DNA of 64,000 nt from positions 372,001 to 436,000 of the forward strand of contig JBOEGS010000001.1 of assembly GCA_050633545.1 (NCBI GenBank). The letters are read 5' to 3'. The stretch comes from Litorivita sp050633545. GTDB lineage: Bacteria > Pseudomonadota > Alphaproteobacteria > Rhodobacterales > Rhodobacteraceae. Each line of letters begins with the position of its first letter. The stretch's first letter is position 1. This document shows positions 8,560 to 16,600 of the stretch, in pieces. Both the position numbers and the translations under genes were made by a program. The notes under the pieces are model-generated. The model worked only from the letters and a program-made list of their open reading frames with translations. It made no database searches and had not been told where the DNA came from.

Positions 8560-9684
8560 CTATGCCGTGCCCGCGAGCGCCGCGCGTTTTTCGGCCAGAA
8601 ACGCGGCGCTGTCGTCGATCAACAACTCGGCCACGATGGGGAAATGATCCGATATCTGGTTCTTGCGCCACGGATGTTTGTAATAGCCGAGCAGCGCCGC
8701 ATCATCCCCCGCCAGATCGCGCGCGCCGGTATAATCGGCCAACATCTCATCGCGGTAAAGCGCCACATCGCCGTCACGGTAGACGTGGTCGAAGGGGTTG
8801 AAAACCGCGCCGCTGTCGCCGCCCGCCGGCGTTTGCGCCATGCGAAAATAATCACCGGTGCGAAAGAACATCCGGTCATAGGCCTCGCTCAGCGAGGCAT
8901 TGGTATCTCGCCCCGCAAGCCCGCCGTTCTCGCGGTATCCGGCGGCCTTGATCCGCGCCACCGTGGCATCGTCATGGGCGCCGTAAAGGTTCATATCCCC
9001 CACCAGAACAAGGTTGTCCGACCACAGGCCTTTGCGCTTTTCCTCCAGCGCGCGCAGCAGCAACCGCATCTCTTCGCCGCGCAGAGCCACGTCATCCGCG
9101 CCCTTACCCGGATGCAGGTGCAGGTTCACCATGGCAAAACGTTTCCACCCCGCGATAAACCCCGTCATATAGGGCGCGCGTTTGAGCTGTTTGAGGCCAA
9201 GGGGGCTGCCCTCGGTGATCTCGTCCCACAGGCCGACCTCGCCCGCCAGCCCCGAGGGCCGCAAGCGCCGCGTGTTGTAGATATAGCCCGAGCGCTCGGA
9301 ATTGCCCGCCGCGCCTTCGGTGATGTCATTGATCAAATAGCGCCAGTTCGGCCCCAACAGCCGCATCACGATATCAAGGTCCTTAAGGCCCGATTTGATC
9401 TCCTGCACCGCGATCAAATCGAACGCGGCCATGATTTCCGCGATATAGAAATAGGCCTCGGGCAGGCGCTGCGTCGTGTGGCCGAACTCCTTGAGGTTCC
9501 AACTGGCCACCAGCAGGTTCGCCTCGCTGCGCCTTTGCGGCAGTTGCGCCTGCAGCGCCGGTTTGAGCCGGAGCAGCCCGTCAATGGCGCGCAACCGCTC
9601 GGGCGTGGTCAACTGCGGGAAAACCCGCGCGTAATCGCGGGCGGCAAAATCGGCATCGGGGCGCAGATCGTTGTAAAACGGCAT
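8560..9684 (-). CDS. endonuclease/exonuclease/phosphatase-family protein
   Basis: A 374-residue protein of the Mg2+-dependent DNase I/exonuclease III-like superfamily. The catalytic series is legible: ASWNLKEFG (Asn), VQEIK (metal-binding Glu), NLHLHPG (His), VGDMNLYG (Asp/Asn) and the terminal SDHFPIVAE (Asp/His). No signal peptide is seen, so cytoplasmic nucleic acid or phosphoester substrates are possible; the exact substrate is unknown. The ATG at 9684 has AAAGGA upstream and is preferred over the longer frame. Divergent from cobO. Confidence 0.82.
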   Translation of the reverse strand: MPFYNDLRPDADFAARDYARVFPQLTTPERLRAIDGLLRLKPALQAQLPQRRSEANLLVASWNLKEFGHTTQRLPEAYFYIAEIMAAFDLIAVQEIKSGLKDLDIVMRLLGPNWRYLINDITEGAAGNSERSGYIYNTRRLRPSGLAGEVGLWDEITEGSPLGLKQLKRAPYMTGFIAGWKRFAMVNLHLHPGKGADDVALRGEEMRLLLRALEEKRKGLWSDNLVLVGDMNLYGAHDDATVARIKAAGYRENGGLAGRDTNASLSEAYDRMFFRTGDYFRMAQTPAGGDSGAVFNPFDHVYRDGDVALYRDEMLADYTGARDLAGDDAALLGYYKHPWRKNQISDHFPIVAELLIDDSAAFLAEKRAALAGTA

Positions 9685-9848
9685 GGGGTATCCTTTGGGA
9701 TTAAATGAAATCGCTGTGAAATGCCGCCACTCTACCACAGCGGCGCGCCAGCGCGAAATTCGCCGCCGCCGCATGATCCGCCCTTGCCCCGCGCCGCTTT
9801 GACGGGCACTCTAACGCTCCCGAATGCCCGCATGTTTCAAGGAGCGCG

Positions 9849-10460
9849 ATGATGAGCGAAGATACCGAACGCCACGCGATGAAAATGGCCAAGAAAAAGG
9901 CCGCCCGCGATAAAATCATGGCGACCAAGACCGACGAAAAAGGTCTGATCATCGTGCATACGGGCAAGGGCAAGGGCAAAAGCTCCGCCGCCTTCGGGAT
10001 GATTTTCCGCTGCATCGCCCATGATATGAAATGCGCCGTGGTGCAATTCATCAAAGGCGGCATGTCCACCGGCGAGCGCGACCTGATCATGCGCAATTTC
10101 TCGGATAAATGCGCCTTTCACACCATGGGCGAGGGCTTCACATGGGAAACCCAAGACCGCGAGCGCGACATCCAGATGGCGCAAGCCGCATGGGAAAAGG
10201 CCAAGGAACTGATCCGCGATCCGGCCAATAAAATGGTCCTGCTGGACGAGATCAACATCGCCCTGCGCTATGATTACATCGACATCAACGATGTGGTCAG
10301 CTTCCTCGCCGAAGAAAAACCCCATATGACCCATGTGGTCCTGACGGGCCGCAATGCCAAAGAAGACCTGATCGAGATTGCCGATCTGGTCACCGAAATG
10401 GAATTGGTCAAACACCCGTTCCGCTCCGGCATCAAAGCGCAGATCGGCGTCGAATTCTAA
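9849..10460 (+). CDS. cobO: cob(I)yrinic acid a,c-diamide adenosyltransferase
   Basis: The CobA/CobO/BtuR-type corrinoid adenosyltransferase transfers the adenosyl group of ATP to the reduced cobalt of the corrin ring. The 203-residue product has the family P-loop HTGKGKGKSS (37-46), the QFIKGG motif, EGFTWETQDRERD and VLLDEINIALRY, ending with HPFRSGIKAQIGVEF as most members do. Length is typical. AAGGAG precedes two adjacent ATG codons (9849 and 9852). It stands about 3.4 kb from cobN but belongs to the same aerobic cobalamin pathway. Confidence 0.95.
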   Translation: MMSEDTERHAMKMAKKKAARDKIMATKTDEKGLIIVHTGKGKGKSSAAFGMIFRCIAHDMKCAVVQFIKGGMSTGERDLIMRNFSDKCAFHTMGEGFTWETQDRERDIQMAQAAWEKAKELIRDPANKMVLLDEINIALRYDYIDINDVVSFLAEEKPHMTHVVLTGRNAKEDLIEIADLVTEMELVKHPFRSGIKAQIGVEF

Positions 10461-10607
10461 TCCCCCACGGGCCCGATGCCCGCCGTATAGACCACCTATC
10501 GCATCGGCGCGCGGCGCGGCCTCGGCCCTGCCGTCCCGATGCCCCCGCCAGACCCGCGCCACTCATCATGCCGCGCTCGCGCCACGTAAACCGCGCCCGC
10601 CTTGCAG

Positions 10608-10640
10608 GTTCCGTAAATATCCCCGCCGGAGGCATCCGCC
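10608..10640 (+). repeat. dispersed intergenic repeat, copy B (AAATATCCCCGCCGGAGGC)
   Basis: Second copy of the intergenic repeat, here GGTTCCGT followed by AAATATCCCCGCCGGAGGC, between cobO and the FadR-type regulator. Its core is identical to copy D at 44954. Confidence 0.75.
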
Positions 10641-10700
10641 CGCGCCCGGGGCGCCGGTGCGCGCGGTCTGCGCCGCCACGGCTTGCGCCCTGCCCCGCGC

Positions 10701-10717
10701 GGTCATATATTTTGACC
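10701..10717. promoter_or_regulatory. inverted repeat GGTCA-N7-TGACC, probable FadR-type operator
   Basis: A perfect 5-bp inverted repeat with a 7-base A/T spacer, ending 20 bases before the start of the GntR/FadR regulator gene. GntR regulators of the FadR/PdhR/LldR type bind short palindromes built on GGT/ACC, so autoregulation is a reasonable inference. The spacer TATATTT may also overlap the -10 element. Confidence 0.5.
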
Positions 10718-10737
10718 ACTTCGCACAAGGACGCCCC

Positions 10738-11505
10738 ATGCCCTTCCAAAAGGTCCAGCCCGAAAAACTCTCCGGCGCCGTGACGCGGCAGATCGAACTG
10801 CTGATCTTGCGCGGCATCCTGCGCCCCGGCGAGCGGCTCCCTGCAGAGCGCGAGCTTTCCGAACGCCTCGGCGTCTCGCGCCCCTCCTTGCGCGAATCCA
10901 TTGCCGATCTGCAAGAGCGCGGCCTGCTCGACACCCGCGCCGGAGCGGGCATCTATGTCGCCGATGTGCTGGGCAGCGCCTTCTCCCCCGCCCTCACCAA
11001 ACTCTTTGCCAGCCACGACGAGGCGGTGTTCGACTACATCTCCTTTCGCCGCGATATGGAAGGATTGGCCGCCGAACGCGCCGCGCGCCTTGGCTCGGAC
11101 ACCGACCTCAAGGTCATCGCGGCGATCTTTGGCAAGATGGAAGCGGCCCATAGCAAACGCGCCCCCTCGGACGAGGCCGCGCTTGACGCCGCCTTCCACC
11201 TCGCGATTTTCGAGGCCTCCCATAATGTGGTGATGCTGCATATGATGCGCTCGATGTATCAATTGCTGCGCGAAGGGGTCTTCTATAACCGCTCGGTCAT
11301 GTTCAAACAGCGCACCTCGCGCGGCGATCTTCTGGAGCAGCACCGCGCCATCAACAGCGCCTTGCAAGACCGTGATCCTGCCGCCGCCCGCGCCGCCATC
11401 GAACTCCATCTCGATTATGTCGCGGGGGCCTTGGGCGCGCAGCAAAAAGCCGAGCAAAACGAGGCCATTGCACGATTGCGCTTCGAGCACGAATCAAACC
11501 GGTAA
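10738..11505 (+). CDS. GntR-family regulator, FadR subgroup
   Basis: A 255-residue transcription regulator. The N-terminal winged helix reads ILRGILRPGERLPAERELSE then LGVSRPSLRESIADLQERG; a C-terminal FCD helical ligand domain follows, with the metal-site pattern FHLAIFEASHN and later LLEQHRAI...HLDYV. Such proteins respond to organic acids (lactate, glycolate, pyruvate, fatty acyl-CoA). The controlled genes are not obvious here, as neighbours are cobO and a signalling pair. A palindrome at 10701 suggests autoregulation. The start follows a weak AAGGA site. Confidence 0.85.
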   Translation: MPFQKVQPEKLSGAVTRQIELLILRGILRPGERLPAERELSERLGVSRPSLRESIADLQERGLLDTRAGAGIYVADVLGSAFSPALTKLFASHDEAVFDYISFRRDMEGLAAERAARLGSDTDLKVIAAIFGKMEAAHSKRAPSDEAALDAAFHLAIFEASHNVVMLHMMRSMYQLLREGVFYNRSVMFKQRTSRGDLLEQHRAINSALQDRDPAAARAAIELHLDYVAGALGAQQKAEQNEAIARLRFEHESNR

Positions 11506-11538
11506 ATTCATTCCCGTGTTATCAACCACTTGCTAACC

Positions 11539-11553
11539 TTAACGGATCCTAAA
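11539..11553. promoter_or_regulatory. CtrA-like site (TTAA-N7-TAAA)
   Basis: TTAA, seven bases, then TAAA, one mismatch from the alphaproteobacterial CtrA full site TTAA-N7-TTAA. It lies about 45 bases before the start of the signalling gene pair. In roseobacters CtrA is known to control motility and cyclic-di-GMP genes, which fits the downstream diguanylate cyclase. A single degenerate site is weak evidence. Confidence 0.4.
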
Positions 11554-11597
11554 CGTTCTGTGCTTAGGCTTACCTAGCGTAAGAAACAGGATCCAAC

Positions 11598-12161
11598 ATG
11601 AATGCCCCTCTCAATCAAATAGCCGAATTCTCCAAACGTCTCGAAGCGATGCCCATTGACTTGGAGCAGGTTGAATTCTTTTGCACCATTGTCACCGAAT
11701 TGGCCCAAATGATCGAAGAGACCGTCGGCATGAAGCAGGCCGAAGGTTTCATCACCTCGGTCGGCTTGCGGATGGGCAAGGTGATCGCCGACAAATACAC
11801 CGGCAAGGCCGTCAACCATGTCGGGCGGCTCGAAGCTCTTGCGGCGGTGCTGATCGACCTCAAACGCCGGATCAAGGGCGAGTTTTACGTCATTGAAATT
11901 GCCGATACGCATATTTTGCTCGGCAATAAGCGCTGCCCCTTTGGCGAGGCGGTCAAGGGCCGCAAATCCCTATGTATGATGACCACGAATGTGTTCGGGC
12001 GCATCGCCGCCGATGCGGGGGGATATGCGCGCGTTGCCGTGCTCGACTCCATTGCCTCCGGCAGCGACGAATGCCGTATTCTTGTCGATCTGTCCTTGGA
12101 AAACGAACCTGCCTATCACGATATCAAACCTCTCCACAGCGGAGAATTTTTTGCAACCTAA
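11598..12161 (+). CDS. probable MetOD1 (methanogen output domain 1)-like signalling protein
   Basis: A 187-residue soluble protein without membrane segments. After a helical N-terminus (FFCTIVTELAQMIEETVG) comes a region with NKRCPFGEAVKGRKSLC, two cysteines ten residues apart, then TTNVFGRIAADAGGYARVAV and a terminal beta segment ending ECRILVDLSLE. This layout reminds me of the small output domain called MetOD1, found next to GGDEF proteins in this order; that identification is from memory. The stop lies 9 bases before the diguanylate cyclase start, so the two are surely cotranscribed and may act as sensor partner and enzyme. Confidence 0.5.
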   Translation: MNAPLNQIAEFSKRLEAMPIDLEQVEFFCTIVTELAQMIEETVGMKQAEGFITSVGLRMGKVIADKYTGKAVNHVGRLEALAAVLIDLKRRIKGEFYVIEIADTHILLGNKRCPFGEAVKGRKSLCMMTTNVFGRIAADAGGYARVAVLDSIASGSDECRILVDLSLENEPAYHDIKPLHSGEFFAT

Positions 12162-12170
12162 GAGGCCGCT

Positions 12171-13145
12171 ATGACCAGCGTAGACCTGACCACCTATGTC
12201 GATGCAACGGCCGACCCGATGATTGTTGTCGGGGTCGACGGGCGTATTGTGGCCGCGAATTCACCGGCGCGCGACACATTGGGGATGCAGGTCGGAAGCC
12301 TGTTTGACTACTATTGCGACGATGCGAGCGATGCGCAGCGTGTAACCGGAGAATTTCGGGGCACAACCTCGGAGTGCATACGCAAGCTGCGTCTTGAGGG
12401 CGGAAATGCGGTGATGGTCACGGGGCGGCGGCTTGGCAACAAGATGCGCCATGCCAATCTCGTCTCGATCCGTTTTGATGCGCGCACGCGGCTGGCCTCG
12501 GCCTTCATGTCGCTGACCCTGCGCTTGCAGGAAAACCGTCGGCGTCTGCGTGCCCTCGAGGAAGAGCGCCAAAGGCTGCGCGCCGAGAACGAAAGCCTGA
12601 CCCACCGCGCCTTTCACGACGGCCTGACCGGATTGCTCAACCGCGCCGGTTTCGAAGAACGGCTCGAGATACTGGACGCCAGCGCAGCGCCGCACCAACC
12701 AAGCCAATTCGCCATCCTTTTCCTCGATCTGGACGGGCTCAAATCGGTCAATGACCGCTTTGGCCATGCCGCCGGTGACGAGATGATCAAACGCTTTGGC
12801 CGGATCATCGCAGGGGCCGTGCGCCGGTCGGATGTGGCCGCACGTTTGGGCGGCGACGAATTTGCCATTTTGCTCGAAGGTGCCGAAAGCCGCGAGGACG
12901 TGCGCCGCATCACCGACCGCATCGCCGCACAGCTGAGCTTTCCGGCCCCGTTTAAGCTGCAAGGCCACGAAGGAACGCAGTTTGTTACCCAATCGGTCAG
13001 TATCGGCGTGGCGCTGCGCTCCGAGATCGACGCACCGCCGCTGGAGCTTTTGGAACTGGCCGACCGCGCGATGTATCACATCAAGGCGCGCGGCGGCGGG
13101 GTTTGTTTTCACGAAAGCAGCCCTGAATTGCGCGCCGCGAATTAA
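12171..13145 (+). CDS. PAS-GGDEF diguanylate cyclase
   Basis: A 324-residue enzyme making cyclic-di-GMP from two GTP. Residues 1-110 look like a PAS sensor (YVDATADPMIVVGVDGRIVA), then a coiled-coil linker around residues 120-140 (ENRRRLRALEEERQRLRAEN), then the GGDEF domain with DGLTGLLNR, DLDGLKSVND and the intact active site GGDEF at 227-231. RRSD five residues before it matches the RxxD inhibitory site, so product feedback is expected. No transmembrane segment, so cytosolic. Cotranscribed with the preceding gene. Confidence 0.93.
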   Translation: MTSVDLTTYVDATADPMIVVGVDGRIVAANSPARDTLGMQVGSLFDYYCDDASDAQRVTGEFRGTTSECIRKLRLEGGNAVMVTGRRLGNKMRHANLVSIRFDARTRLASAFMSLTLRLQENRRRLRALEEERQRLRAENESLTHRAFHDGLTGLLNRAGFEERLEILDASAAPHQPSQFAILFLDLDGLKSVNDRFGHAAGDEMIKRFGRIIAGAVRRSDVAARLGGDEFAILLEGAESREDVRRITDRIAAQLSFPAPFKLQGHEGTQFVTQSVSIGVALRSEIDAPPLELLELADRAMYHIKARGGGVCFHESSPELRAAN

Positions 13146-13207
13146 CCGCGCATCTGCATGATATCCGGCACAAGCCGCAGAGATGCCCACCGGCCATAAG
13201 CCAAAGA

Positions 13208-13240
13208 AAAACCCCGATCCGCAAAGGCGGTCGGGGTTTT
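13208..13240. terminator. bidirectional rho-independent terminator
   Basis: Perfect 10-bp stem AAAACCCCGA / TCGGGGTTTT (13208-13217 and 13231-13240) with a 13-base loop, between the convergent diguanylate cyclase gene and the end of the ATP synthase operon. The A and T tracts allow it to work in both directions. Confidence 0.85.
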
Positions 13241-13264
13241 AATACGTATCAGTCGCGATGCAGC

Positions 13265-13822
13265 CTAGTGCAGCTTGGTTTCGACCTCGGCGATGGCATC
13301 GGCAATCAGGTCGTTGCCCGATTTCGCGGTCATCTGCGCAGTGATCACGTCACGTGCGGCGGCCACGGCAACAGCGACGGCTTGGTCGCGAACCTCTTTG
13401 ACCGCAGCGGATTCGGCCGATGCGATTTGCTCTTCGGCGGCGGCCAGACGGCGCGCGATCGAAGCTTTGAGGTCTTCTTTGGCTTGCTCGGCGGCGGCGG
13501 CGGCATCTTTTTTGGCGGTTGCCACGATGCGGTCGGCCTGCGCTTGCACTTCTTTTTGCTTGCGCTCGTAATCCGCCAAAAGCGTTTGCGCTTCCTCGCG
13601 CAGGGCGCGGGCTTCGTCGATTTCCGATTTGATGCCATCGGCACGTTTGTCGAGCAATCCGCCGATCATCGAGGGCACTTTGAAGTAGAAGAGCACCGCG
13701 ATGAAGAGCAAGAAGGCCAGCGTCACAACGAAGTTGGTGTTGCTGAGCGACACGAAGGGACCGGAGGCCGCCAGAGCCGGCGAGGCAGCCGTTACGGCGA
13801 TAAGAGTGGCCAGAATGCGCAT
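13265..13822 (-). CDS. atpF: F0F1 ATP synthase subunit b
   Basis: Subunit b forms half of the peripheral stalk that holds F1 against the turning c-ring. The 185-residue product has one N-terminal membrane segment (FVVTLAFLLFIAVLFYF, about 31-47) followed by a long Ala/Glu/Lys/Arg-rich coiled coil. The first 20 residues look like a cleavable or second hydrophobic segment, as is common in this family. Last gene of the F0 operon; it begins four bases after the b' gene ends. Confidence 0.93.
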   Translation of the reverse strand: MRILATLIAVTAASPALAASGPFVSLSNTNFVVTLAFLLFIAVLFYFKVPSMIGGLLDKRADGIKSEIDEARALREEAQTLLADYERKQKEVQAQADRIVATAKKDAAAAAEQAKEDLKASIARRLAAAEEQIASAESAAVKEVRDQAVAVAVAAARDVITAQMTAKSGNDLIADAIAEVETKLH

Positions 13823-13826
13823 GTCG

Positions 13827-14435
13827 TTATCCCTTCATTCGGGCGGTCACAGCCGCAGTCACGGTTTTGGCGTCGGCCTTGGCACCCATCGAGGCGATGA
13901 TGTCTTTGGCGACGTCTTTGGACACGGCCTTGACCGCATCGGTGGCCGAGGCGCGGATTTCGGCGATGGCTTTTTCACCCTCGGCGGTTTTCGCGGCAAT
14001 CTCGGTGTCGGCTTTTGCAATGGCTTTGTCGAGTTCGGCCTGAATTTCGACTTTGGTTGCCGCAATGATATTGCTGGCATCCACGCGGGCATCGGCGAGC
14101 GCTTGGTTATACGCGGCCTCGGCCTCGACGGCCTTCGCCTTCAGCTCTTCGGCTGCGGCGATGTCATTTGTGATGGTCCCCTGACGTTCGGCCAGAACCG
14201 CCGCAATGCGGGGCAGCGCGAAACGCGACAGGATAATATAGATCACAACAAGCGCGACCAGCAGCCAGAAGATCTGGTTGCCAAAGGTCGTAAAATCGAG
14301 CTGGGGCATGCCCGGTCCCGCATCGGCGGCGCCGTGGGCTGCATCGGCAGCGGCGTTGCCTGTGTTGTGAGTAGCAGCAGCGGCCCCGTCCGTGGCGGCA
14401 CTGTGGGTCGTGGCTTCGTGCGTTTCAGTCGCCAT
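13827..14435 (-). CDS. atpF2: F0F1 ATP synthase subunit b'
   Basis: The second, diverged b-type stalk subunit; alphaproteobacteria and phototrophs carry b and b' separately. The 202-residue product has a variable Ala/Thr/His-rich head of about 60 residues, a membrane segment (IFWLLVALVVIYIILSRFAL) and then LPRIAAVLAERQGTITNDIA leading into a coiled coil. It shares the operon with atpI, atpB, atpE and atpF. Its N-terminal extension before the membrane helix is usual in Rhodobacteraceae. Confidence 0.92.
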   Translation of the reverse strand: MATETHEATTHSAATDGAAAATHNTGNAAADAAHGAADAGPGMPQLDFTTFGNQIFWLLVALVVIYIILSRFALPRIAAVLAERQGTITNDIAAAEELKAKAVEAEAAYNQALADARVDASNIIAATKVEIQAELDKAIAKADTEIAAKTAEGEKAIAEIRASATDAVKAVSKDVAKDIIASMGAKADAKTVTAAVTARMKG

Positions 14436-14534
14436 TTGGTCGTCCTCTCGAAGTGAGAAATCAGAAGGGGAAAGCTTGCCTACAACGGGCAGGCCCGAAG
14501 GCCCACCCGCGCGTAAGGATGTGTTCCGTTCTTC

Positions 14535-14771
14535 TTAGACGGCGAACATCAAGAGCAGAGCGACGAGGAACGAGAAGATCCCCAGAGCTTCTGCAAAGGC
14601 GATGCCGATGAAGAGGGTTGCAGTCTGCGAAGCAGCTGCCGAAGGGTTGCGAAGTGCGCCGGACAGGTAGTTACCAGCAACATTGCCCACACCGACAGCC
14701 GCGCCGCCCATGCCCATGCATGCCAGACCTGCGCCGATGTATGCGCCCATTTGTACGATATCGCCTTCCAT
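14535..14771 (-). CDS. atpE: F0F1 ATP synthase subunit c
   Basis: A 78-residue proteolipid forming the rotor ring. Two hydrophobic hairpin helices are separated by the polar loop ALRNPSA. The proton-carrying carboxylate is Glu61 in GIAFAEALGIF, and the Gly-rich first helix (GAGLACMGMGGAAVGVG) allows tight packing. About 100 bases separate it from atpF2, the largest gap in the operon. Confidence 0.97.
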   Translation of the reverse strand: MEGDIVQMGAYIGAGLACMGMGGAAVGVGNVAGNYLSGALRNPSAAASQTATLFIGIAFAEALGIFSFLVALLLMFAV

Positions 14772-14830
14772 GAGATGTCTCCTTACGTTGGAATTGGCTT
14801 GAAATTTCTGACCCTGAAACGTGCGCAGGA

Positions 14831-15586
14831 TTAGTGTGCGGGATGCAACGCGTCCTTGAGATACACACAGGTCAGGATGGTGAACACGTAGGCCTGGATA
14901 AAGGACACCAGAACCTCAAGTCCGTACATCGCGGTGATCGCGACGATGGACAGCGGGGCGATGGCCGTGATGGCCGCGAAACCCGCGAAAACTTTGATAA
15001 CGGCGTGGCCGGCCATCATGTTACCCGCAAGACGGATAGAGTGGCTGACCGGACGCACGAAGTAGGAAATCACCTCGATCAGCGCCAGAATGGGGCGCAG
15101 GGCCAAGGGCGCGCTCGACACCCAGAAAAGGCCGAGGAAGGCCGCGCCGTTCTTGACGAAGCCGAGGATCGTCACAGCGAGGAAAACCATCATCGCCATG
15201 ACAGCGGTGACCGCGATATGGGATGTAGTGGTGAAGGACATCGGCAGCAGGCCGAGGAAGTTGGCGAAGACGATGAACATGAACAGGGTCATGATATAGG
15301 GGAAGTATTTCACCCCGTCCTTGCCGGTCACATCTTCGACCATCTTATAGACAAAGCCGTAGGCCAGTTCGCCGATCGACTGGGTGCGGGTCGGGATGAC
15401 CGCGCGGCGGCGGGTGCCCAGAACCAGCAAAGCAAAGATCGCCACGATGGTCAGCGCCATCCAAAGCGTCACATTGGTGATGGTGAACATGCCCACAGGA
15501 CCGTCGCCAAACAGCGGCTTGACGATAAATTGGTCCATCGGGTGAAAGACCAGACCTGCCTCTTCGCTATGCGCTTCGCTTGCCAT
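14831..15586 (-). CDS. atpB: F0F1 ATP synthase subunit a
   Basis: The stator proton channel of F0, 251 residues with five to six membrane helices. The conserved Arg of the proton path lies in HSIRLAGNMMAGH, and FVRPVSHSIRLAGNM is typical. The ATG at 15586 (MASEAHSEEAGLVFHPMDQF) has GAGGGAG upstream and is preferred over the longer open frame. The gene starts one base after the atpI stop. Confidence 0.95.
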   Translation of the reverse strand: MASEAHSEEAGLVFHPMDQFIVKPLFGDGPVGMFTITNVTLWMALTIVAIFALLVLGTRRRAVIPTRTQSIGELAYGFVYKMVEDVTGKDGVKYFPYIMTLFMFIVFANFLGLLPMSFTTTSHIAVTAVMAMMVFLAVTILGFVKNGAAFLGLFWVSSAPLALRPILALIEVISYFVRPVSHSIRLAGNMMAGHAVIKVFAGFAAITAIAPLSIVAITAMYGLEVLVSFIQAYVFTILTCVYLKDALHPAH

Positions 15587-15587
15587 T

Positions 15588-15941
15588 TCAAGCTCCCTCA
15601 TCCTTGCCCGAGCGGGCCTTATCATCATCTGCAGCGGCCTTGGCCATCTGCTTGCTTTGGACCTCTTGGGCGCTGCGCATCATGGTTTTGACACCGGCGG
15701 CAAAGCCCAGAAGTATAAAGATCACCAGAAACAACGGCATGGTGCCGAAGAGAGCGTCAAGCCCGTATCCGATGCCGAAGCCGATCCCGAGACCGGCGAC
15801 GAGTTCCGTTACCATCCGCCACGCATGTTGCGCTTGGGAGTAGTGTTCTTCCGTGTGGGGCTTGGGCGTATCTGCCCCCTTCGCTGCTGCGATCTTGGCC
15901 TCCAGCGCCGCCAGTCGTGCAGCTTTGTCGGGATCGGTCAC
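15588..15941 (-). CDS. atpI: ATP synthase-associated protein AtpI
   Basis: A small membrane protein (117 residues from the GTG at 15941) thought to help assemble the c-ring or supply Mg2+. Polar N-terminus (DPDKAARLAALEAKIAAAKG), then two hydrophobic segments (LVAGLGIGFGIGYGLDALFG and PLFLVIFILLGFAAGVKTM), the AtpI/Atp-synt_I pattern, and a charged tail. An ATG at 16034 in the same frame would add a Pro/Arg-rich extension and is less likely; AAAGGGGG lies before the GTG. First gene of the F0 operon. Confidence 0.85.
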   Translation of the reverse strand: MTDPDKAARLAALEAKIAAAKGADTPKPHTEEHYSQAQHAWRMVTELVAGLGIGFGIGYGLDALFGTMPLFLVIFILLGFAAGVKTMMRSAQEVQSKQMAKAAADDDKARSGKDEGA

Positions 15942-16138
15942 GGCGTTTTGCCCCCTTTGGACAGTTGGCGCATTGCTAGTGGCGGGGGGGATCAGAGTCA
16001 AGCGCCGAGGCCCGCCCTGCGACACCCGTGTCAATGCACTGATTTACTTGACAAAAGACAGACTCCAAAACCGCGATAGCGAGGCGCGCCAGCGCGCCTT
16101 TCGGGGCGGATCGCGCGGCTTTGGCCCATCGCGCTATA

Positions 16139-16192
16139 TTCAACCATCTGGTTGACGATTGCTTGTTCAACCATCTGGTTGACGATTGCTTG
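16139..16192 (+). promoter_or_regulatory. duplicated 27-bp operator of the ArsR gene
   Basis: Two perfect head-to-tail copies of a 27-base unit (16139-16165, 16166-16192). Each contains the palindrome TCAACCA-TC-TGGTTGA (16140-16155, 16167-16182). The first abuts TATATT, which could be the -10 box. Palindromes of this type are what winged-helix ArsR repressors of the ArsR/SRPBCC-linked group are expected to bind, so it is most likely the autoregulatory operator of the gene at 16226. Confidence 0.75.
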
Positions 16193-16225
16193 ACGCCTTG
16201 GCCGCTGGCGCGATAGGACCGCCCT

Positions 16226-16573
16226 ATGCCTGCCGCGATTGCCCCCACTCTTGATACGGTGTTTTCCGCCCTTGCCGATCCGACGCGGCGGGCGATCCTG
16301 TCGATGCTGCTTGAGGATGATATGGCGGTGACCGATGTGGCCGAGCCTTTCGAGATGTCCTTGGCGGCGATTTCCAAACATCTGGTGATCCTGACCCGTG
16401 CGGGATTGATCAGCCAAGAAAAGCGCGGCCGCGTGAAATGGTGCAAGCTGGAGCCGGACGCCCTGCGCGCCGCCAGCGTCTGGATGCAGGGCTTTGGGCA
16501 ATTCGAGGCGGTGAACCTCGACGCATTCGAGCGGTTCTTGGCGGTGGAGCTGGACACGCCCAACCCCGAGTGA
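16226..16573 (+). CDS. ArsR-family transcriptional regulator
   Basis: A 115-residue winged-helix repressor. The core FSALADPTRRAILSMLLED and recognition helix SLAAISKHLVILTRAGLI are classic. There is no CxC or His-rich metal motif in the sensing helices, which places it with the non-metal ArsR group often paired with an SRPBCC (AHSA1) gene. No such partner is present here: the next gene is an EamA transporter on the opposite strand. A duplicated palindromic operator lies directly upstream. Confidence 0.9.
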   Translation: MPAAIAPTLDTVFSALADPTRRAILSMLLEDDMAVTDVAEPFEMSLAAISKHLVILTRAGLISQEKRGRVKWCKLEPDALRAASVWMQGFGQFEAVNLDAFERFLAVELDTPNPE

Positions 16574-16600
16574 TCCGCCGCGCGCGGGCGGGCCTTCGCG

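Noticed and set aside
8473..9708. 411-codon plus-strand frame
   Set aside because: Antisense to the endonuclease-family gene, whose catalytic motifs are intact; composition is that of a high-G+C shadow.
13268..14456. Plus-strand Gly/Arg-rich frames across the ATP synthase genes
   Set aside because: Shadows of the atpF and atpF2 coiled-coil repeats.
16139..16192. CRISPR-like repeat
   Set aside because: Only two head-to-tail copies with no spacer; it is a duplicated operator.
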